Shown here piece by piece: positions 13,277 through 21,431 of a stretch of 64,000 nucleotides of DNA. Origin of the DNA: Platynereis dumerilii (taxonomy: Eukaryota; Annelida; Polychaeta; Phyllodocida; Nereididae); contig JAPTHN010000008.1 of the NCBI GenBank assembly GCA_026936325.1, positions 51,315,706 through 51,379,705 of the forward strand. Reading direction: 5' to 3'. A model generated the notes under the pieces. It did no database searches, was not told where the DNA came from, and saw nothing but the letters and a program-made list of their open reading frames with translations. Every line of letters starts with the position of its first letter. The first letter of the stretch is position 1. Both the position numbers and the translations under genes were made by a program.

Positions 13277-13297
13277 TCAGTGAATCCTTGAACACAG
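13277..13297 (-). CDS. Candidate terminal exon of the minus-strand gene
   Basis: A good acceptor (TTTGTCTATTTCAG) is followed in phase 0 by six codons (LCSRIH) and TGA. The preceding candidate exon at 14506-14641 ends in phase 0 with a GTGAGT donor, so the two can be joined. In a different phase the same exon would stay open for about 39 codons. Assignment to the adhesion GPCR gene is by strand and position only. Confidence 0.3.
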   Translation of the reverse strand: MCSRIH

Positions 13298-13841
13298 CTG
13301 AAATAGACAAAAAAGGAAAATTTTTTAAACGAAGCATGTTTCTTAAGTAGCCTCAATGATTACTAACAATACATGATAAGATCTGTAATTCACATTAGGG
13401 CTGAAACGAGTAGAGATTAATCTTACTTGGAAAAGTGCTAAATCAACAAGCACTCATAGAGCACAGCACCGGCCATGATGCACATGCCTTATCAGTGGAA
13501 TCGATATGTATGGTGGATGTAAAAAATAAAAATTAATTTAATTTATTTTTATTTTTCCTTTACCTGGTGGACGTGGGTGTATTTTCAATTAATACCAGAA
13601 ATGACTTGCTCATAAAAACTGTTTCTTTTCATTTTGCCTCCAATTTCAGGTACAAAATTGTTTTAATATTCTATGCATAGTCTAGTTTTTTCTTGAAATG
13701 ATGTTTATTTTGTAAGATATGTCAATACTTTTATGTTTCCAAATAATACTATAACTTTATGCATGGAGTTTAAATTGGAATTAAATAAGTATGAAGCTGA
13801 TTGAAAATGTTGGGTACAAGCTGACAGATGATAGGGATGTG

Positions 13842-14038
13842 CATAGGCGTATTTCGCAGGTGGTCAGGGGGGCTGCAGCCCCCCCCCCTGGCATCAGGGC
13901 AAATGGCATAAATCAGGGCAAATCCTGACCAATCAGGGCAGATCCACTGCCCTGGTCACATCCGTGCCATGTTAAAATTTCAGGGCAAAAATAGCGACAG
14001 CCCCCCCCCCCGCGAAACCCGTGTCCCGTACGCCTATG
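13842..14038. mobile_element. hAT-like MITE, 197 bp, with 8-bp target duplication
   Basis: Perfect 10-bp TIRs CATAGGCGTA/TACGCCTATG are flanked by an exact 8-bp duplication GGGATGTG (13834-13841 and 14039-14046). The 8-bp duplication and the TIR style fit hAT-superfamily non-autonomous elements. The interior holds poly-C runs and repeated CAGGGCAAAT blocks. A partial relative lies at about 4723-4845. Confidence 0.9.
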
Positions 14039-14505
14039 GGGATGTGTAAATGTGAATTGCACTTGGTAAAGAGCAATTCAGCATTGAAAAGCAATTATGA
14101 TTGGAATGGAGCAAATACAATAAAATATATCAACACCCTGTACTGTGACATCTCAAATACAGATAACAGTGCAGGTGAATGGTCTGGTTGGACCAGGAGA
14201 TGGATATCACTGCATAACCGGCCTATGCATAGCATGGCCGGTAATTAAAATCAATTATCATGTAGTGATTAAGTGTGTTAGTGGTTGGGATACTTTTTTC
14301 AAAATTTATTTGACTCTGACACCAGTGCATGACACTGGATGTGTCTTGCTGTCTGGCAAAAAAAGGGTTCAAGGCAATCTGTCAAAAGTTTCCCAGCTGG
14401 GCCAGCTCATTGCCAACAATGACCTACTCCTTGCTTATCAACAAGCTACACAGGCCTAAACTCATCAACAGTAAGTTACTAATTCAACTACTGTGAAATA
14501 CTCAC

Positions 14506-14641
14506 TTGTTTAACACGTAGCTTCAAGTTTTGTGGATCCAAAAACGATTCTGCCTGAGATCCATCACTCCTCTTGTTGACAATGTCATTTCCTATCGCCA
14601 CCACATGGTGGCGCACCAAAATAACAGGACTAGTGGCGCAC
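14506..14641 (-). CDS. Candidate internal exon, minus-strand gene
   Basis: Acceptor GATTTCTCTAAAG, then 136 nt open in one frame (..NDIVNKRSDGSQAESFLDPQ..) ending at a strong GTGAGT donor. Entry phase would be 2 (one base completes a codon), exit phase 0. No domain recognised; it may encode the cytoplasmic tail region of the adhesion GPCR, given strand and location. Confidence 0.35.
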
Positions 14642-14909
14642 CTTTAGAGAAATCAGTGTAAGCGCGATCTCCATCTGCTATACCTCCCTGGTACAACCAA
14701 GTTATTTTGGCAATCGATGTAAGTCCAATAGCAAGAGCTGTCAGACTCATACTTTCCATAGCAGCCAATCGCTCAAAATTCACGTAGAGAACCCAATTTT
14801 GTACCAAAATGAAGCTCAGGACATTTACTGTTCATCTGGTTTGATCAGTAGAGTGATACAACAACTATTATTGCGATAAATGTCCATTTTTCGGCACGTG
14901 TTTATCAGC

Positions 14910-15660
14910 GACAACACCATTTCACCTAGCTGACAAGTCAACTCGCCACAACACAAATCGCCCATTCTGCAACTAGCCCACAAAAAAACGGCCTGGTGCC
15001 CTGACAATGTTATAATCTCTATTAATTGATGAGTTTGAGCTTGTCATTCATTCCTCCAGAGTTATTTAATATGAAAATATGTGAAAGAAGTGACACAACC
15101 ATTTCACCTAGCTGACAAGTCAACTCGCAACAACACAAATCGCCCATCTGCAACTCGCCCTCAAAAAAACGGCTTGGTGCTCTGACACTGCTATAAGCTC
15201 CATTAATTGATGAGTTTGAGCTTGTCATTCATTCCTCTAGAGTAATTTAGATATAAAAATATGTGAAAGAAGCTATTATCAATATTTTCTCATGAGAAAA
15301 TCCACTCAAGCCTAGAACACAGTAATAATATTGTGTTTTCCCTGGACTACAGCTGGATTTCATTGGTAATTTGTCATGTAAGAAATCAGAACTCTGGTGA
15401 ATCTCAAGCAATATGTAGTATAGCAGTGCAATATTTGATGAGTTTGAGCTTGTCATTCATTCCTCCAGAGTTATTTAGATATAAAAATATGTGAAAGAAG
15501 CTATTATGAATATTTTCTCATGAGAAAATCCACTGAACCCTAGAACACAGATATTGATGATGTCATTGCTGGTAATCTGTCCTGTAAGAAGTCAGCACTC
15601 TGGTGAATTTCAAGCAATAAGTAGTACAGCAGTGCAACTGCAGCTATTCAACCTCTTCAG
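14910..15660. repeat. Local tandem duplications (about 183 bp x2, then about 220 bp x2)
   Basis: A segment with ATTTCACCTAGCTGACAAGT occurs near 14919 and 15102. TTGATGAGTTTGAGCTTGTC occurs near 15025, 15206 and 15437. TATTTTCTCATGAGAAAATC occurs near 15282 and 15511, followed by CCTAGAACACAG. Both copies of the longer unit, read on the minus strand, keep a similar open frame (ALLYY(L/I)LLEIHQS(A/S)DFL), so a small exon may have been duplicated here. Confidence 0.8.
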
Positions 15661-15725
15661 TTTGTATAGATTTCAGATGCTGACTACAAAAATAGCAACA
15701 AAAAACAAATAGAGATAGGACTTGC

Positions 15726-15828
15726 CTCATTCTGAACTCTTTCAATTCCAGTCAAAAACAGCACATTTGCTATAATGAGCACTGCACACAGGTTGAGATA
15801 AACAATAGCATGCTGAGATTTAACTTCC
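15726..15828 (-). CDS. Adhesion GPCR exon, TM2 region
   Basis: Minus-strand exon of 103 nt with acceptor TTTTTCAG, reading EVKSQHAIVYLNLCAVLIIA then NVLFLTGIERVQNE. The order H-x4-LNLC-x-VLIIANVLFLTGI is the TM2 signature of family B2 adhesion GPCRs. It ends at GAG followed by GCAAGT, which would be a GC-AG donor. It lies downstream of the GAIN-domain exons on the same strand, the order expected for one gene. The GPS/TM1 exon that should lie between was not found, so the gene may be partly decayed or the missing exon has weak sites. Confidence 0.7.
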
Positions 15829-16009
15829 CTGAAAAACGGAAAATGATTTTGAATAACACACAATCTGAATAAATAAATGTGTTTAATCAAATCAAAATAG
15901 TTCATTAATGGTCCCTTCTGGTACATGCATGTACTTACTTTGTGTAAAAGAAATGATAATGATCGCCCTCAGTACAAGTTAAATATTCTTCCGCAAAGAA
16001 CTGTTTGAC

Positions 16010-16360
16010 TAGTGGTGTCACTAGGGGGTGCTAGGAGGGGCTGAGCCCCCGCAAATGGAGCTTTCAGCCTCCTCCCAAAAAAAAAAAATTCCTGCAGAAA
16101 AAAAAGATAAATTTTCCTTGTGTGATACTGCTGGTGAATAAGTAACCAGAGCCTATAAAAAGACACTGTACATATAGTATATTGTGCACTATGGGTCATA
16201 ATTTTTGCTGTAAATCTATTATAATGTGTGCATAGATTTGCAGACATCTAAAATCTTTGGATTCTGGGGCGCGTGCACTTCAATACTTCAGGTCTCTGAC
16301 AATGCTTCTAAACTTTGGGGCTTCAGCCCCCCAAAACTTGAATTTCTAGTGACGCTACCG
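16010..16360. mobile_element. hAT-like MITE, 351 bp
   Basis: Ends TAGTGGTGTCACTAG and CTAGTGACGCTACCG are imperfect TIRs of the CAGTGGCGTCACTAG type. Flanking 8-mers TGTTTGAC (16002-16009) and TGTTTGGC (16361-16368) form an 8-bp target duplication with one mismatch. It sits between the GAIN and TM exons of the adhesion GPCR gene. Confidence 0.8.
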
Positions 16361-16387
16361 TGTTTGGCTTAGGGAAATTTATATGTA

Positions 16388-16488
16388 CATTCAGTGGCCT
16401 AAGATGGAGTGTGACAGGAGGATGAAAGGTAAATCCAGATTCAAGGTCCTCAACCGTCAGTGCTCGGATTCTTGAATTGATGGTCATG
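16388..16488 (-). CDS. Adhesion GPCR exon, GAIN subdomain B
   Basis: Acceptor GTGACATATTTCCAG, then (N)MTINSRIRALTVEDLESG, FTFHPPVTLHLRPLN. The pattern NSR(I/V)..L..E....F..PV.L.L..L is the beta-strand core of the GAIN domain just before the GPS cleavage motif. Phase 2 entry matches the phase 2 exit of the 16619-16691 exon. The 3' limit is uncertain: a weak GTACAT donor at 16387 is the best candidate. The following GPS (C..W..W..C) was not found. Confidence 0.7.
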
Positions 16489-16618
16489 CTGGAAATATGT
16501 CACATGATGATTTTACAGTCGTCGTGGATATTTGTTTTATTGGTGGGAACAACTTTATTTCATAAAATAAATTGGAAAATGCAGGAATATTTGGTAACAT
16601 TATAACCAAGGTCCTTAC

Positions 16619-16691
16619 TTGGCAGATGGCATCAACCTGTCCAAAGTCATGTGGTATGTTGCCCACATCACAAGATTCTCAGTTCCAGTAT
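16619..16691 (-). CDS. Adhesion GPCR exon, GAIN subdomain B
   Basis: 73-nt exon with acceptor TTTTTAAG and donor GTAAGG. In the only phase that fits both neighbours it reads TGTENLVMWATYHMTLDRLM PSA, a typical GAIN stretch (hydrophobic-Y-x3-L-x-xLMP). Entry phase 1 and exit phase 2 agree with the adjacent exons, which strengthens the whole chain. Confidence 0.75.
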
Positions 16692-16910
16692 CTTAAAAAC
16701 AAAAATATGGTATCTACTTTCAAGTGCACTCTATGCAAAATGAAAATGACTGCAATTAACATACATATCCATTTTGAGACACAAGTTATTTTGAAATGAT
16801 CGTTGAGCAAAGAAGGAGCATTGGGTTTGAAATATTTTTTATGAGTGGTACCATTTGCTGTTTTAATCCGACCTTGTTAGATGTATTATAAGTTATATTA
16901 TATGACATAC

Positions 16911-17078
16911 TCTTGGCAAAGGCTTTCAGAGTTTCAGGCTTGACTTCAATGCTGTCAATAGGGGTTGATGATTCGGTTGAAGAATAGTCAACATGCCACC
17001 GGGGAAGTCCTTCGTGCTCACCCTCACTGAAGTAAACAGCTGTTGTCAGGTTCTTGGGCAGAGATATGGCCTGGATGG
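16911..17078 (-). CDS. Adhesion GPCR exon, GAIN domain
   Basis: 168-nt exon, acceptor TTTCTATTTATAG, donor GTATGT. Reads AIQAISLPKNLTTAVYFSEG, EHEGLPRWHVDYSSTESSTP, IDSIEVKPETLKAFAK. The start matches the amphipathic strand that follows the GAIN-A helices, and the Pro/Ile-rich end fits the GAIN A-B connection. Entry and exit are both phase 1, consistent with the 17614-17725 and 16619-16691 exons. Its acceptor and first 45 nt are part of a four-copy tandem repeat, so alternative acceptors exist upstream. Confidence 0.78.
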
Positions 17079-17291
17079 CTATAAATAGAAAGTTAAATTA
17101 AAAAGCTGTTGTCAGGTTCTTGGGCAGATATGGCCTGGATGGCTAAACATAGAAAGTTAAAGTAAACAGCTGTTGTCAGGTTCTTGGGCAGAGATATTGC
17201 CCGGACAGCTAAGAATAGAAAGTTAAAGTAAACAGCTGTTGTCAGGTTCTTGGGCAGTATGGCCTGGATGGCTAAAAATAGAAAGTTGAGG
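17033..17291. repeat. Tandem repeat, about 64 bp x4, each copy with a 3' splice-site sequence
   Basis: Copies at about 17033-17100, 17101-17163, 17164-17229 and 17230-17291 share AGCTGTTGTCAGGTTCTTGG and end in AATAGAAAGTT. On the minus strand each gives ACTTTCTATT-N-(T/A)TAG followed by exon-like C(C/T)(A/G)TCC. The copy at 17033-17100 is the one joined to the rest of the GAIN exon. Confidence 0.92.
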
Positions 17292-17613
17292 TGAAGAATG
17301 ATTGAAACAGCTTAGTGAAAAATATCAGATGAAAGGAGGTAAAAGGAGATATGTAAACTAGAACGAAAGAGTAGTGCTGGTACATTCTTAATTCTAACGG
17401 TTCCTGATGGCATATATAAAGAACCCACAGCTGAAAATAGGCCATACCCAGGTAGAGTCATTTCCAAAAGTGAAATTTAAATGATCCAAATCTCAAAAAC
17501 TGCAGTCCTGACAATTTTTCCTTTGCCTGATGTGTAAAGAATACTTGTTTATTGGCATGGTAGTATAAATTTCCAAGAAAACATGATAGTTATGCAAATG
17601 GAAATCCACTAAC

Positions 17614-17725
17614 CAAAGTTATCGAGTGAGATGTTTTTGGTAGATCCTGGCGGCAGCATCCTTGCAATACCTCTGCCAATGTTGTCTGTAGCACTGGCAA
17701 GCTTCACTGCCCCAGTCTCGTCTTT
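17614..17725 (-). CDS. Adhesion GPCR exon, GAIN subdomain A
   Basis: 112-nt exon, acceptor ATATTTTTTATAG, donor GTTAGT. Reads KDETGAVKLASATDNIGRGI, ARMLPPGSTKNISLDNF. The helix-rich LL..V..I...LA..L-like spacing followed by a Pro/Thr loop is the usual second half of GAIN subdomain A (as in latrophilin-type receptors). Entry phase 0 and exit phase 1 fit the neighbouring exons. Confidence 0.78.
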
Positions 17726-17822
17726 CTATAAAAAATATTATGAAAAAAAAAATATATATTTCCTTGTTGTGCCTCAATTCTTTTCCCAATATGAATTGTT
17801 CCTTTAGTAAAGTTTGACCCAC

Positions 17823-17894
17823 CTGAAGAAGCTCCTGCCAAGAGTCAGTGTTATTCAAGGAAAGGAGATGGTCTGCAGAAGAGGCTACATTGAT
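17823..17894 (-). CDS. Adhesion GPCR exon, GAIN subdomain A (copy 1)
   Basis: 72-nt exon, phase 0 at both ends, acceptor TCTTTCTTTCTAAACAG, donor GTGGGT. Reads INVASSADHLLSLNNTDSWQ ELLQ. The V.S...LL...N..SW.EL pattern is the start of the GAIN domain in many adhesion GPCRs. Because it is symmetric and exactly 24 codons, adding or skipping it keeps frame. The upstream exons (HormR, ectodomain) were not found in the window. Confidence 0.8.
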
Positions 17895-17999
17895 CTGTTT
17901 AGAAAGAAAGACAAAACAATGAGATGCAATTTCATCAGACTGATGAAAAAAAGATTTTCCTTGATTGGTATTCCCTCAATTGTAAATATACGGAATTTT

Positions 18000-20110
18000 G
18001 CTAAATTTATGTATGTATCATTTGCATAAATGATAGGATAAAAGATATTACTGCAGTTACTTATATCATTTATGTAAATAATAAATAGGAGTGGCCCTAA
18101 TATAGATCCTTGTGGGACACCTGTAGTAATTTTCATATGACTAGAGAGTAAACTTTGAAATTCTACGTATTGATGCCTATCTTCAAGGTAACTTTTGAAT
18201 AATTTAGAGCTTTGTTCCTTATTCCATAGTGATAGAGTTTATCTAGTAGGATATTGTTGTCGATTGTGTCAAAGTTTTTTGACAGGTCTATATATATACT
18301 GAGTGGAGTATTGCCATTGTCCATTTCCAGGGTTATTCTATCTATTAGTTCAAGCAATGCTAATTCCGTTGAGTGTTTTTGTCGAAAATCATACTGACTA
18401 TTGTAATATAAATTTTGAGTTTCAAAATGATTGTGTAGCTGATTGATGATAACTCTTTCAAAAATTTTGGATATACTTGGCAATATTGATATTGGCCTAT
18501 AATTTTCAAAAAGGTAGCTTCCTTCTTTTTGTAGATGGGGGTAATTTTAGCGATTTTCAATTTATCAGGGAAGCAGCCATTATTTATCATTTGGTTAACT
18601 ATCAAAGTCAGAGCATCAGCTATTTCATCTCCTATTAATTTAATCAGCTTGTTTGATAATCCATCTACACCACAGCTTGTTTTTGGTTTAAGTTCTTTAA
18701 TAATTTTCTGAATATCTTCTTTTTTAACATGATGAAATTGAAGATCGGTATCATTGTTAGGAGAATTTTTCATATAGTCTTTGTATGATTTTCCTACAGG
18801 TTGTTCAATGTTTTCTGCCAAGGAAGGGCCTATATTTACAAAGTATCTATTAAATTCTTATGCTATCTTATTCTGATCTAAAACTGGGATATCATTTATC
18901 AAAAAGTATCTCGGGAATTCCTCTTTTTCAGAATTTTTGTTTAACAATCCCTTTATTGTCACCCAGGTCTTCTTTATATCATCTTTATAATTTTCAAAGC
19001 AGCTTGTAGGCCTATAGTATGATTTTTTAGCTAATCGTATGATCTTCTTTAGTATTCGATTATATGTACCAAGATTTATCTTTAATGTTTCATAGTTATG
19101 GTCGGATATGGCAGTTGATCGAAATTGCTTATACAATTGATCTCTAAATTTTATAGAACGGATGATGCCAGCAGTAATCCATTTTGACTTACGATGTCTG
19201 TATTTGTTAAATAGAACCATTTTGTATGGAAGATGTTTTGCAAGAGCTGATGTTAACTTTTGACTAAGAATGCAGTAGTTGATGTTCGGATCTTCTTCAT
19301 AATTCATGTTAAAATTTTCAAGTGAACAGGATTGTAATATTTCATTTTTAAATTTTTCATATGCAGCCGGAGTACTTACAAAAGTCTTAATACGTTTAGT
19401 GCAAACCTTTTCAAATCTAAGAAAGTCTAAGCATATAAAATATGGATAATGATCAGAAAGATAATATTCCAAGATACCAGCTGTTGTTTTAGAGAACTGA
19501 TTTGATAGTTTTACTATAAAGTTATCAATAAGAGTGGCACTAGTACTTGAAATTCGCGTGGGAGCTGTAATTTTAGGAATGAATCCATTAGATGGAATAA
19601 GTTCAAAAAAATTATTAATTTGGACATTATCATTTATTTTCAAGAGATTTAAATTAAAGTCACCAGCAATAACTATATCCGTGGTCAATTGATTAAAGTC
19701 TGTTAGAAGTTTATCAATTTCAGTAATAAATACTTGATAATCTTGATGAGAATTTCGAGGAGGCCGATAAATATTTCCAACGATCAATTTCTTTGAACTT
19801 GTTGAGTTATCTATTGTTACTTCCAAAAATAAACCATCCCAATTTACTACTTTTCCTTGGTACTGTAAGGTATTATATTTAAAAGAGTTTTTCAGATAGA
19901 CTGCAACACCACCATGGGTCTTTCCTGGTAATTAGGTTATATCCTTCAATTTGAAGTAGGCAAGTATCATGGTCATTTCTCAACCAGGTTTCTTGAACAC
20001 ATATAGCACTATAGCGAAAAAAATTTTCTGAATATGATTCAAGATATACCTTTAGACCATTAAATTTAGCATTAAGAGACTGAAAATTTAGACTTAAAAT
20101 CGTAAAAGTA
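18000..20110 (-). mobile_element. Jockey/CR1-group LINE, 3'-truncated, copy 1
   Basis: Read on the minus strand: endonuclease (from about 20100; GNIYRPP, GDFNLN, then SDHYPYF, the Ser-Asp-His active-site motif), a linker, then reverse transcriptase fingers and palm (KTSCGVDGLSN, GFRQKHSTE-like, LSKNFDTID, GVPQGSILGPLLF). The catalytic box reads YAND instead of YADD, and homology to the 26871-29608 LINE stops just after it, so the thumb, C-terminal region and 3' tail are missing. Several frame breaks split the reading frames near 18160, 18370-18480 and 18840. The remaining 5' piece (21044-21222) lies beyond an inserted element. The missing 3' end is unusual for LINEs, which normally lose 5' sequence. 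Confidence 0.9.
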
Positions 20111-21041
20111 CCGTAATATGGGGTGAATTGGGACAGAATTGGCCGTTTTTCTGTCATAGCATGAACAAAAATCATCTCATAAATCGAAATATGGTGTCAA
20201 ATCGTGTCCGAGCAGAAGGTCTAACTTTCCATTGCAGCTTGAAATGATATCTTAAATTGCCAAGGCTCAGGACTAAAAAAATCACTGTCCCAATTCACCC
20301 CACAGTATGGGGTGAATCGGGACACTCTACTATATCCACAATCAATACTTCCTAGCATCTTTAAGAGATTGCTTCTTATCACTAAACATTAGAAAACATC
20401 TTCAATTTGCAAAATATTTATTTTGAGGAAAATCTGAAATCAATCTCACTGATAATATTCAGATTATAAAAAAATAGATAAACGACAGAAAAATATAGAA
20501 AACTGTAATTTTCTGCTAATTTTGCCGGTGACTAATAATTCTGGACTAAATCCATAAAAAATAATGCCAAGTTCAATAATATTTTTTAAAAAGCCTTGCC
20601 AGTACATCCAAATGAAAATTGGTAAAGTATATTTTGATTATTCCCGAAACTTTGCCATTGACCTGGATCTTAACCCATGACCAAACATACATAATCCCAT
20701 ATCTAGTCTACTATTCTGGTCCCCTAGCACTATTTTAAACTGAAATAAAGTTTCCTGCAAGTTTGATGGTCAGGTGTTTATATTTTGTTTAGGAATGAGC
20801 AAAGTTTTAGTAGCGTGTGAAAATTCAAATTATGCAGGGCCAAGTTCAAGGTGCTGCAGCTCCTCACTGCCTGCAGTTAGAAATATGAAATCACATCACA
20901 ATATGCGCTTATATGTGTACTATAAATGTGCAAAAAATAAATTCCCTGAGTTTAGTAGAAGTACTTGATCCTTGAAGAATTAGCATACATCCCTGTTCTG
21001 TCCCGATTCACCCCAGTGTCCCGATTCACCCCATATTACGG
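20111..21041. mobile_element. TA-targeted TIR element, 931 bp, in the LINE
   Basis: Flanked by TA on both sides (20109-20110, 21042-21043); the paralogous site at about 23550 holds a single TA and no insert. TIR begins CCGTAATATGGGGTGAATTG and the right end is its complement. The motif GGGGTGAATCGGGACA recurs inside (near 20302-20321 and tandemly at 20998-21034). No transposase frame; a non-autonomous element, probably of the Tc1/mariner group because of the TA target. Confidence 0.93.
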
Positions 21042-21259
21042 TATCTAATTTTCCACTCAGTAGATCAGAGGCACTATCAAAATCATAGTAGGCAGAGGGG
21101 CAAAAAATATTAGGTGATTCTTCGCTATCACATAATTCATTAAAATTTATTATATCTAATAATGAAGTCATCGATCATAAATACAGATATCAGAAACAGA
21201 TCTGAGATTAGATGGTTTACATTCCATTGTGAATTGTCCTTTAGTAAAGTTTGACCCAC

Positions 21260-21331
21260 CTGAAGAAGCTCCTGCCAAGAGTCAGTGTTGTTCAAGGAAA
21301 GGAGATGGTCTGCAGAAGAGGCTACATTGAT
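21260..21331 (-). CDS. Adhesion GPCR exon, GAIN subdomain A (copy 2)
   Basis: Identical in protein to the exon at 17823-17894; the one base difference (AAT to AAC, an Asn codon) is silent. Acceptor and donor are both intact. In transcript order it precedes copy 1, so inclusion of both would give a 24-residue in-frame repeat; use of one would give the same protein. Confidence 0.75.
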
Positions 21332-21431
21332 CTGTTTAGAAAGAAAGACAAAACAATGAGATGCAATTTCATCAGACTGATGAAAAAAAGATTTTCCTTG
21401 ATTGGTATTCCCTCAATTGTAAATATACGGA

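Larger units (their letters stand above)
17792..21222. repeat. Tandem duplication, copy 1 (GAIN exon plus LINE; contains a later insertion)
   Basis: About 2.5 kb of sequence, from TGAATTGTTCCTTTAG to GATGGTTTACAT, is repeated almost exactly at 21229-23732. Copy 1 is longer only because it carries the 931-bp element at 20111-21041. A 7-nt filler (21223-21229) sits at the junction. The shared part includes both host exon and LINE, so this is a segmental duplication, not two LINE insertions. Confidence 0.95.

Noticed and set aside
14592-14807. 71-codon minus-strand open frame ending ..LLFWCATMWWR
   Set aside because: Overlaps the better-supported exon candidate 14506-14641 in another frame and lacks a family match.
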